Shown here: one piece after another, positions 1 through 5,790 of the stretch
Layout of the letters: each line of letters begins with the position of its first letter
Position numbering within the stretch: position 1 is the stretch's first letter
Assembly (NCBI GenBank): GCA_031279155.1
Contig: JAITJB010000103.1
Span: forward strand, 1 to 12,899
Length of the DNA: 12,899 nt
DNA from: Deltaproteobacteria bacterium
Lineage (GTDB): Bacteria > Desulfobacterota > Desulfarculia > Adiutricales > Adiutricaceae
Direction of reading: 5' to 3'
Position numbers and translations under genes: made by a program
Notes under the pieces: model-generated
The model's input: only the letters and a program-made list of their open reading frames with translations
The model's database searches: none
What the model was told of the DNA's origin: nothing

Positions 1-94
1 CCGCTCTTTAGGGCCGAGCTTTAGGACCGGTCTGTGGGGCTACTCTTTAGGTCCGAGCTTTAGAGCCGTTCTTTGTGGTCGTTCTTTAGCGTTG
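1..94. repeat. Degenerate 13-bp tandem repeat with 39-bp higher-order period
   Basis: About seven head-to-tail copies of a 13-bp unit, roughly nnCTTTAGGnCCG, begin at 4, 17, 30, 43, 56, 69 and 82. The bases before position 4 match a unit end, so the array probably continues off the left edge. Every third unit is more alike: 4-42 and 43-81 match at 30 of 39 positions, which shows a 39-bp higher-order unit made of three 13-mers. The unit contains TAG and 13 is not divisible by three, so this is not a coding repeat in any obvious way. No gene is visible around it. It looks like an intergenic minisatellite grown by slippage or unequal exchange. Confidence 0.8.
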
Positions 95-398
95 CCCTAA
101 GATGCGCTTTTTGGCTAGCTTAGGCCATAAATTGTTGGTTTTTAGGTTCTTGGCCAATAAAAGGATTTCTCGCTTTAAATAAACTGTTGTGATATGATTG
201 GCAGCAACGCCAAAGGTGTCCAGTCCGGCTAGCTGGGCCAGTGAACTCTGGCTTAGATTTCGGGCCTAAACAAAGGGGCCTAAATAGCCTGGGGGCGCCT
301 ACTTTTTTGAGCGCCAAAAAAAATTTGGGCATAATTCCCGCAAAAAACAATTCCCTCTGCCTAAGGCTAGCGGGATTTTGCTTAGATGAAGGATTTCT
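95..398. other. Gene-free upstream region of the HPt-STAS gene
   Basis: About 300 bases without a credible gene. A minus-strand reading frame at 120-350 has no recognisable domain and an odd composition, and I do not accept it. The stretch holds a possible extended -10 element (TGA followed by TATGAT at 190-198) with no good -35, so any promoter call is weak. A short GGCGC/GCGCC dyad near 294-322 is followed by an A-run rather than a T-run on the plus strand, so it is not a plus-strand terminator. The ribosome binding site of the next gene, AAGGA at 389-393, lies at the end. Confidence 0.5.
190..198 (+). promoter_or_regulatory. Possible extended -10 promoter element
   Basis: TGA at 190-192 immediately precedes TATGAT at 193-198, giving the TGn-TATnAT arrangement of an extended -10 sigma70 promoter, about 200 bases upstream of the HPt-STAS start. 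There is no convincing -35 hexamer at the right distance. The match is short enough to occur by chance. Confidence 0.25.
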
Positions 399-1235
399 AT
401 GGCCAGCGAACTTTTAGAGGAATTTATCTTTGATTCCCGGGAGCATCTGGCTACGGCTGGAGCTCAGCTTTTGGAGCTAGAGAAAAATCCCGACTCTCTG
501 ACCACCCTTAACGCTCTTTTGGGGACCTTACACACCATCAAAGGCAATAGCGGCTTTGTGGACTTAAAAAGCCTCTATGGGACCTTACATGCGGCGGAAA
601 ATCTCTTGCAGACCATTCGCGATACGCCGGATCACCTTTGCCCGCCCAATATTATTAATCAGCTTTTTCAAGTATTAGACACCATTGAGGCCATATTAAA
701 CCGCCTGGAAAATGACCACGACGACGAAGTCGATTGGCTGCCGGCCTTAAACCAAGCCATCGCCGAAGCCCAGGCCTCTTTGGAATTGGAGTTAAGTTCC
801 CAAGAGAGCGCAGAGATCGCCCCGGTTAGCTCGCCTCAGATCGAAGATAGCCAGGCGCCCCAAGAAGCTACCGAACAATCTCCATCTGAGAGCGCCTCCT
901 ATGATGTGGGGTTAGCTGAGCCCTTTAGATCAGTTAAGCTCCATGACGGTCAAATCAGTGACGAACACTTAGCCGTTATCGATCGGACGACCAAGCTATT
1001 TCAAAAGGGCATGAAGGGCCTTATTTTGGATTTAGGCGATCTAACGACCTTTACGGCCAAGGAGATGAGAGTATTACTTGAGATCAATAGGATCGCCGAC
1101 GGGCGCATGGCCATAATCCTCGATGCCCAAGAAAAACCTGATTTTTGGCGTCTCTTTCAGCTTTGGGGGGTAGAAGAAAAATTTAAATTCTTCCCCGCGC
1201 ACCAAGAGGCTTTGGCCAGCTTGGGCGGCTCTTAG
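399..1235 (+). CDS. HPt domain protein with C-terminal STAS-like domain
   Basis: A 278-residue soluble signalling protein. Residues 1-110 form a CheA-P1-like histidine phosphotransfer domain; His45 in HTIKGNSGF is the expected phospho-acceptor. Residues 125-172 are a Glu/Ser/Pro/Gln-rich linker. Residues 175-275 resemble a STAS (anti-sigma-factor antagonist) fold, with the strand LILDLGDLTTFTAKEM (208-223) where SpoIIAA-like proteins have ...DSSGL. The phosphorylatable Ser of that motif is replaced (Ala220/Lys221), so ordinary anti-anti-sigma switching by serine phosphorylation is doubtful. There is no kinase, receiver or transmembrane segment. It would therefore receive phosphate from an unlinked kinase or receiver. 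The start follows AAGGA (389-393) at five bases. It lies 62 bp upstream of the nucleotide-sugar genes, so control of polysaccharide synthesis is possible but only inferred from position. The HPt call is firm; the STAS call is moderate. Confidence 0.82.
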   Translation: MASELLEEFIFDSREHLATAGAQLLELEKNPDSLTTLNALLGTLHTIKGNSGFVDLKSLYGTLHAAENLLQTIRDTPDHLCPPNIINQLFQVLDTIEAILNRLENDHDDEVDWLPALNQAIAEAQASLELELSSQESAEIAPVSSPQIEDSQAPQEATEQSPSESASYDVGLAEPFRSVKLHDGQISDEHLAVIDRTTKLFQKGMKGLILDLGDLTTFTAKEMRVLLEINRIADGRMAIILDAQEKPDFWRLFQLWGVEEKFKFFPAHQEALASLGGS

Positions 1236-1261
1236 AGAGACCAACTTAATATTAATATTAC

Positions 1262-1277
1262 GTTCGGTGTAACGAAC
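1262..1277. promoter_or_regulatory. Short inverted repeat upstream of the sugar genes
   Basis: GTTCG (1262-1266) and CGAAC (1273-1277) form a perfect five-base dyad with a six-base centre, in an AT-rich 62-bp gap just before the fused dehydrogenase/acetyltransferase start. Flanking bases give partial further symmetry. It could be a repressor site or a small RNA hairpin in the leader. No T-run follows, so it is not a terminator. Confidence 0.3.
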
Positions 1278-1297
1278 ATATTTAATAGCGGTGATAA

Positions 1298-2872
1298 ATG
1301 GTTGAGACAAGCTCTACGCCCAAGGTGGCGGTAATAGGCACCGGTTATTGGGGCCGTAACTTAGTTCGTGATTTTTATAACCTAGGCGCCTTAAAGACGG
1401 TCTGCGATTCCGACCGTGAGACTTTGAAAAATATCTGCCAGAACTACCCGGGCGTAAATGGAGTCATGAGCTTAGAGGAGGTCTTAGCAGATCCGCAGGT
1501 TGCTGGCGTAGTCTTAGCCACGCCTGCTCCCAGCCACGCTCGATTGGCCATAAGCGCCATGGAGGCTGGCCGCGATGTTTTAGTTGAAAAGCCTTTGGCC
1601 CTGACTATGGAAGATGGGCGGGCCATGGTCAGTTTGGCTAAAAGCGAGGGCCGCATCTTAATGGTCGATCACCTCCTCAACCGCCACCCGGCCGTAACTC
1701 GCCTCAAGGAATTTATAAGGGCCGGGCAATTGGGCCGGATTTGCCACGTCTACTCAAGGCGCTTAAATTTTGGCAAAATAAAGCGCGAGGAAAACGCCTT
1801 TTGGTCCTTAGCTCCCCATGATATCAGCTTAATTATGAATCTTTTGGGGGAAACCCCGGTCAGCGTCCAGGCGGCTGGCGGCTCATTTTTGACCACCGGC
1901 GTTGAGGACGTGGCTTACGCCGATCTCTTATTTCCGGCCGGCATCACGGCTCATATTTCCGTATCTTGGCTTAACCCCTTCAAGGAGCAGCGCTTAGTCG
2001 TCATTGGCTTAGAGCAGATGGCCGTCTTTGACGACACCGCCCCTTGGGAATCTAAGCTGATGCTCTATCCCCACCGCTTAAAGTGGCAGGGCTTAGTGCC
2101 GGAAGCCGATAAAGCCGAAGGCCAGCCCATCCCCATCCCCCAAGATCAGCCCCTCAAAGGTCAGTGCCAAGCCTTTTTAAAGGCCATTGAATCAAGAGTT
2201 CAGCCGCCCGATAGCCACGGCGATGAGGCCTTAAGGGTATTAGCCGTGCTTACGGCCATGGACAGATCTTTAAAGGAAAGCCGCCCTCAAGTGCCCGAGC
2301 TCTATAGTCCCTCCGAAGGCTATTCGGTCCACCCTACCGCCGTTATCGATCAAGAAGTTATCATCGGCGAAAACACTAAGATCTGGCATTTTTCTCATAT
2401 TCTAGCGGGATCTAAAATCGGCCCCAACTGTAACATCGGTCAAAACGTGGTCATAGGTCCCCACGCTAAGGTAGGCCGGGGCTGCAAGATCCAAAATAAC
2501 GTCAGCGTCTACGAGGGGGTCGAACTGGAAGATGACGTCTTCTGCGGCCCGAGCATGGTTTTTACCAATGTCCACAACCCTAGGGCCTTTATTCGGCGCA
2601 TGAGTGAACTTAGGCCGACCTTGGTTCGGCGGGGAGCAACCATCGGGGCTAACGCCACCATCGTCTGCGGTCACACCTTAGGCGAATACTCTCTCATCGG
2701 CGCCGGGGCGGTTGTTGCTTCCGACGTCAAATCCCACGCCGTCATGGTCGGTGTGCCGGCCCGCCAGAAAGGCTGGATTTGTAGGTGCGGAACTAACTTA
2801 GGCCCCGACCTGCGCTGCCCAGCTTGCGGCCAGAGCTATCGGGAGATCCCCGAAGGCTTGACCGCCCTTTGA
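1298..2872 (+). CDS. wbpB-wbpD: Fused UDP-GlcNAcA 3-dehydrogenase / N-acetyltransferase (WbpB-WbpD type)
   Basis: A 524-residue two-enzyme fusion. Residues 8-330 are a Gfo/Idh/MocA oxidoreductase with Rossmann motif GTGYWG (14-19), the family EKP at 97-99 and His174 in LAPHDIS. This matches WbpB/WlbA, which oxidise C3 of UDP-GlcNAc uronic acid. A short linker (about 329-341) leads to residues 342-490, a left-handed beta-helix acetyltransferase with hexapeptide repeats of the WbpD/WlbB type. It includes TNVHNPRA (423-430), where these enzymes bind substrate and catalyse transfer. The tail (495-510) has four cysteines, CxC and CxxC, like a small zinc ribbon. In the known pathway these steps flank the WbpE transamination, and WbpE is the next gene. 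The start is ATG with only a weak GGTGA (1290-1294) close in front. The fold assignment is strong; exact substrates are inferred from family and neighbours. Confidence 0.88.
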   Translation: MVETSSTPKVAVIGTGYWGRNLVRDFYNLGALKTVCDSDRETLKNICQNYPGVNGVMSLEEVLADPQVAGVVLATPAPSHARLAISAMEAGRDVLVEKPLALTMEDGRAMVSLAKSEGRILMVDHLLNRHPAVTRLKEFIRAGQLGRICHVYSRRLNFGKIKREENAFWSLAPHDISLIMNLLGETPVSVQAAGGSFLTTGVEDVAYADLLFPAGITAHISVSWLNPFKEQRLVVIGLEQMAVFDDTAPWESKLMLYPHRLKWQGLVPEADKAEGQPIPIPQDQPLKGQCQAFLKAIESRVQPPDSHGDEALRVLAVLTAMDRSLKESRPQVPELYSPSEGYSVHPTAVIDQEVIIGENTKIWHFSHILAGSKIGPNCNIGQNVVIGPHAKVGRGCKIQNNVSVYEGVELEDDVFCGPSMVFTNVHNPRAFIRRMSELRPTLVRRGATIGANATIVCGHTLGEYSLIGAGAVVASDVKSHAVMVGVPARQKGWICRCGTNLGPDLRCPACGQSYREIPEGLTAL

Positions 2873-3025
2873 GCCAGCTTTCCCCTATCCAAATTCATAA
2901 TAGATGCCGAATTAGGTTAAAAATACCATCGTCCAAGGGGGCCTTAGGCTCAAAATGGTCTTTGGCTATTTTTTTGATTTTTTTTGCCCAAAAATAAATA
3001 TAAAATTTAGGAGCATTTACCCAAC

Positions 3026-4180
3026 ATGTCAAGCCTGCCCTTTATTGATCTGGGAAAACAGTATGAGCTTTTAAAGAGTCAAATCGACCAGGCGGTAATA
3101 GAGGCCGTCTCTTCAGTTAAGTACATTAACGGTCCCCAAGTCAGTCAATTGGAGGAGCAGTTGGCCGAATACGTAGGCGCTCGCTATTGCGTAGCCTGCG
3201 CCAACGGCACCGACGCCCTGACTCTGCCTCTTTTGGCCTGGGACATTGGTCCGGGGGACGCTGTCTTTTGCCCGACCTTTACCTTTATCGCCACCGCCGA
3301 AGTCGTGGCCCTAAGGGGGGCCACGCCGATTTTTGTCGATATCGATCCTGTTACTTACAATATCGACCCCTTAGATCTGGAAGAGAAAATTGTAGCCGTA
3401 AACAATCTAGGTCAGCTCAAGGCCAAGGCCATAATCCCGGTCGATCTCTTTGGGCTCCCCTATGATTATGAAAAGGTAGCGGCCTTAGCCGACCGTTACG
3501 GCCTCTATATCTTAGAAGACGCCGCCCAGGGTTTTGGCGGCGTCTACGGCGGCAAAAAAGCCGGTTCCTTGGGTTTGGCCGGGGCGACCAGTTTTTTTCC
3601 AGCTAAGCCCTTGGGCTGCTACGGCGACGGCGGGGCCGTCTTTACCGATGATAGCTCTCTGGCTGAAGCCTTAAGGAGCATTCGGGGCCACGGGGCCGGG
3701 GAAGATAAATACCAGCACGTCCGCTTGGGCATGAATTCTAGGCTAGATACCATTCAGGCGGCCATACTCTTAGTTAAGCTTAGGGCCTTTCCTCAAGAGC
3801 TCGATCTTAGGCAAATTGTAGCTGAGCGCTACGAAAAAGATCTCGTAGGCTTTATACCCTACGCTCCGGTCGTGCCTGGCGGAAGGCTTTCTAGTTGGGC
3901 GCAGTACACCGTAAAGGTCCCCAAAGAGCTCCGGGCTGCGGTAATCGATAGCATGAAAGAAGCCGGTATTCCCACTATGATCTATTACCCGGGGTGCTTG
4001 CATCTTCAAAAGGCCTTTGCCAAATACGGCGGCAAAGCCGGCGATCTAGTTAAAGCCGAAGAGATATCAGCTCAAGTTTTGAGCCTCCCCATGCATCCGT
4101 ATTTAACTGAAGATAATCAAAAGAAAGTCACCCAAGCTCTCATTGAGGCTTTGGAGAAGGCCGCCGCCTCAGCTGGCTGA
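3026..4180 (+). CDS. wbpE: PLP-dependent sugar aminotransferase (DegT/DnrJ/EryC1, WbpE type)
   Basis: A 384-residue fold-type I aminotransferase of the DegT/DnrJ/EryC1/StrS family, full length. Visible PLP-site elements are NGTDAL (60-65), the aspartate and glutamine of EDAAQG (164-169), and SFFPAKPLGCYGDGG, in which Lys194 should form the Schiff base. WbpE/WlbC enzymes transfer an amino group from glutamate to the 3-keto sugar made by WbpB. That keto-sugar dehydrogenase is the preceding gene (153-bp gap), and the acetyltransferase that caps the new amine is fused to it. Together with the downstream 6-dehydrogenase this supports UDP-GlcNAc3NAcA synthesis. The nearest Shine-Dalgarno site, AGGAG at 3009-3013, is 12 bases from the ATG, a long spacing. 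The family call is very firm; the WbpE role rests on neighbours. Confidence 0.9.
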   Translation: MSSLPFIDLGKQYELLKSQIDQAVIEAVSSVKYINGPQVSQLEEQLAEYVGARYCVACANGTDALTLPLLAWDIGPGDAVFCPTFTFIATAEVVALRGATPIFVDIDPVTYNIDPLDLEEKIVAVNNLGQLKAKAIIPVDLFGLPYDYEKVAALADRYGLYILEDAAQGFGGVYGGKKAGSLGLAGATSFFPAKPLGCYGDGGAVFTDDSSLAEALRSIRGHGAGEDKYQHVRLGMNSRLDTIQAAILLVKLRAFPQELDLRQIVAERYEKDLVGFIPYAPVVPGGRLSSWAQYTVKVPKELRAAVIDSMKEAGIPTMIYYPGCLHLQKAFAKYGGKAGDLVKAEEISAQVLSLPMHPYLTEDNQKKVTQALIEALEKAAASAG

Positions 4181-4282
4181 GACAGTAAGATTTTTTAGAC
4201 GAAAAAAAACTAAGGCCAATTAATAATTTTCCATACTTTCCCCAAAAATTGGGCTAATGTCAAAGCCCGGGCCTATGATCTA
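4181..4282. other. Intergenic stretch downstream of the aminotransferase
   Basis: No gene seen. It contains a small CCCAA-AAA-TTGGG hairpin (about 4241-4253) and a GCCCGGGC palindrome (about 4265-4272). A TATGAT hexamer at 4274-4279 lacks a good -35 at normal spacing. If it were a promoter, the following repeat array and terminator would lie inside the leader of the dehydrogenase gene. Confidence 0.4.
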
Positions 4283-4381
4283 AATAGCTTAGCTAGCTTA
4301 GATAGTCTAGATAGCTTAGATAGTCTAGCTAGCCTAAATAGCTTAGATAGCTTAGATAGCCTAGTTAGCTTAGCTAGATTG
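4283..4381. repeat. 9-bp tandem repeat array, 11 copies
   Basis: Eleven consecutive nonamers with consensus G(A/C)TAGCTTA fill 4283-4381 without any indel. Variants change mainly positions 2, 6 and 7 (GATAGTCTA, GCTAGCCTA, AATAGCTTA, GTTAGCTTA), and the last copy is GCTAGATTG. The array is full of TAG and CTA, so it contains stops on both strands and is non-coding. CTAG and AGCT cores make single units partly self-complementary, so a transcript could form many alternative short hairpins. It sits between the aminotransferase and the terminator in front of the 6-dehydrogenase. Confidence 0.9.
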
Positions 4382-4399
4382 GCTCAAATTTAAGGCTAA

Positions 4400-4433
4400 C
4401 GCCCTTTGGTCAGATTGGCCAAAGGCGCTTTTT
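4400..4433 (+). terminator. Intrinsic terminator in front of the 6-dehydrogenase gene
   Basis: CGCCCTTTGG (4400-4409) pairs with CCAAAGGCG (4419-4427), nine base pairs with one bulged C and a nine-base loop, followed by C and five Ts (4429-4433). This is a good rho-independent terminator. It lies 220 bases after the aminotransferase stop and only 23 bases before the next start codon, leaving no room for a promoter after it. Either transcription of the dehydrogenase depends on read-through or the site acts as an attenuator. Confidence 0.75.
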
Positions 4434-4456
4434 AGGCCCAGGGCACAGGAGACTTT

Positions 4457-5764
4457 ATGAGTAATTTTGAAGAAAAATTTATTAAAAAAATTAGCGATCG
4501 CAAGGCCGTGGTGGCCGTCGTTGGTCTCGGCTACGTGGGGCTGCCTTTGGCGCTCTCCTTCGCCGAGGTCGGCTTTCAGGTGCTAGGCTTAGATGTCGAC
4601 GAAGACAAAGTCAAAAAGATTGCCAAAAGAGAGAGCTATATCGGTCATATCTCAAACGATCGCTTAAAGGGCGCAGCCGGACTTTTTTCGGCGTCTTCGG
4701 ACTTTAATTTAGCCGAAGAAGCCGACGCCATTATCATCTGCGTGCCAACGCCTTTAACCAAAAACCGCGAGCCGGATCTGTCCTTTGTGGTGGGGACTTT
4801 AAACGCCTTATTAAACTACCTTAAAAAAGGCCAGCTTCTGTCCTTAGAGAGCACCACCTACCCTGGGACCACTGAAGAAGTTCTAAGGCCGCCCATTGAG
4901 GCTAAGGGGCTGACTATTGGCGAGGATTTTTTCTTAGTGTATTCGCCTGAGCGAGAAGATCCGGCTAACCCGGATTTTCAGACTCAGACCATCCCTAAAG
5001 TCATTGGCGGCTCAACTGAGTCCTCGGCTAGAGTGGGCTTAGCTCTTTACGAGCAGGTCGTCTCTAAGATGGTCTTAGTAAGTTCCACCATGGCCGCCGA
5101 ATTAACCAAGCTTTTGGAAAACATCTATAGGGCCGTAAATATCGGGCTAGTTAACGAGCTTAAGTTACTGGCCGATAGCATGAACTTAGATATCCACGAG
5201 GTCATAAGGGCGGCGGCCACTAAGCCCTTTGGCTACACGCCCTTTTATCCTGGCCCAGGCATCGGCGGGCACTGCATACCCATTGATCCCTTTTATCTGA
5301 CCTGGAAAGCCCGGGCTTACGGCTTAAACACCAGGTTTATCGAACTTGCCGGCGAAATCAACGCCAGCATGCCTAGCCACGTGGTCGGTAAAATTGCCTC
5401 AGCTCTAAACGATAGGGCCAAACCCTTAAAGGGGGCTAAGATATTATTGTTGGGCATGGCTTACAAGAAAAACGTCGAGGACATGCGCGAGAGCCCATCA
5501 CTTGAAGTCTTAAAGCTTTTAATGGAATCTGGCAGCCTAGTTGACTATAACGATCCCCACGTGCCCGTCCTACCTAGGACCAGGCGAGGGGCTTATGAGC
5601 TTAAAAGTATTGCCCTTACCCCGGAGACGCTCAGCTCATATGACGCCGTGGTCTTTTTGACCGATCACCGGGCCTTTGACAAAGCCTTGATCTTAAAAAA
5701 CTCCTCTCTTATTATTGATACCAGGGGAGCCTTTCCTCAAGGTCCGGCTGTCGTTAAAGCTTAA
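4457..5764 (+). CDS. wbpA: UDP-N-acetylglucosamine 6-dehydrogenase (WbpA type)
   Basis: A 435-residue UDP-sugar 6-dehydrogenase with the three-domain order of the UDP-glucose/GDP-mannose dehydrogenase family. The NAD-binding motif is GLGYVGLP (23-30); CVPTP is at 95-99; SPEREDPANP is at 163-172. Lys218 in ELTKLLEN and the thiohemiacetal-forming Cys273 in GGHCIPIDP complete the active site. The SPERE-D-P and HCIPIDPFYLTWKA signatures are those of enzymes acting on UDP-HexNAc (WbpA, WbpO, WecC) rather than UDP-glucose. It oxidises C6 twice to give the uronic acid on which WbpB acts, so it is the first step although encoded third. The start is set by AGGAG (4447-4451) five bases before ATG. UDP-ManNAc or UDP-GalNAc substrate cannot be excluded from sequence alone; the WbpB/D/E neighbours favour UDP-GlcNAc. 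Confidence 0.88.
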   Translation: MSNFEEKFIKKISDRKAVVAVVGLGYVGLPLALSFAEVGFQVLGLDVDEDKVKKIAKRESYIGHISNDRLKGAAGLFSASSDFNLAEEADAIIICVPTPLTKNREPDLSFVVGTLNALLNYLKKGQLLSLESTTYPGTTEEVLRPPIEAKGLTIGEDFFLVYSPEREDPANPDFQTQTIPKVIGGSTESSARVGLALYEQVVSKMVLVSSTMAAELTKLLENIYRAVNIGLVNELKLLADSMNLDIHEVIRAAATKPFGYTPFYPGPGIGGHCIPIDPFYLTWKARAYGLNTRFIELAGEINASMPSHVVGKIASALNDRAKPLKGAKILLLGMAYKKNVEDMRESPSLEVLKLLMESGSLVDYNDPHVPVLPRTRRGAYELKSIALTPETLSSYDAVVFLTDHRAFDKALILKNSSLIIDTRGAFPQGPAVVKA

Positions 5765-5790
5765 GGACCATTGGCTTAAAGGAGGTAAAT

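Noticed and set aside
1..94. CRISPR-like array at the left edge
   Set aside because: Units are contiguous with no unique spacers and diverge continuously, which is a minisatellite and not repeat-spacer organisation.
294..331. GGCGC...GCGCC hairpin as a terminator
   Set aside because: On the plus strand it is followed by As, and on the minus strand the T-run comes before the stem, so neither direction fits.
120..350. Minus-strand reading frame of 76 codons in the left gene-free region
   Set aside because: No recognisable domain, no ribosome site, and a composition typical of a random frame.
2961..2989. T-rich stretch after the fused gene as an intrinsic terminator
   Set aside because: Two T-runs are present but I could not find a stable inverted repeat directly in front of them.
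2974..3004. TTGATT and TATAAA as a promoter for the aminotransferase
   Set aside because: Spacing is 19 bases and the predicted start would fall on the AGGAG ribosome site, leaving no usable leader.
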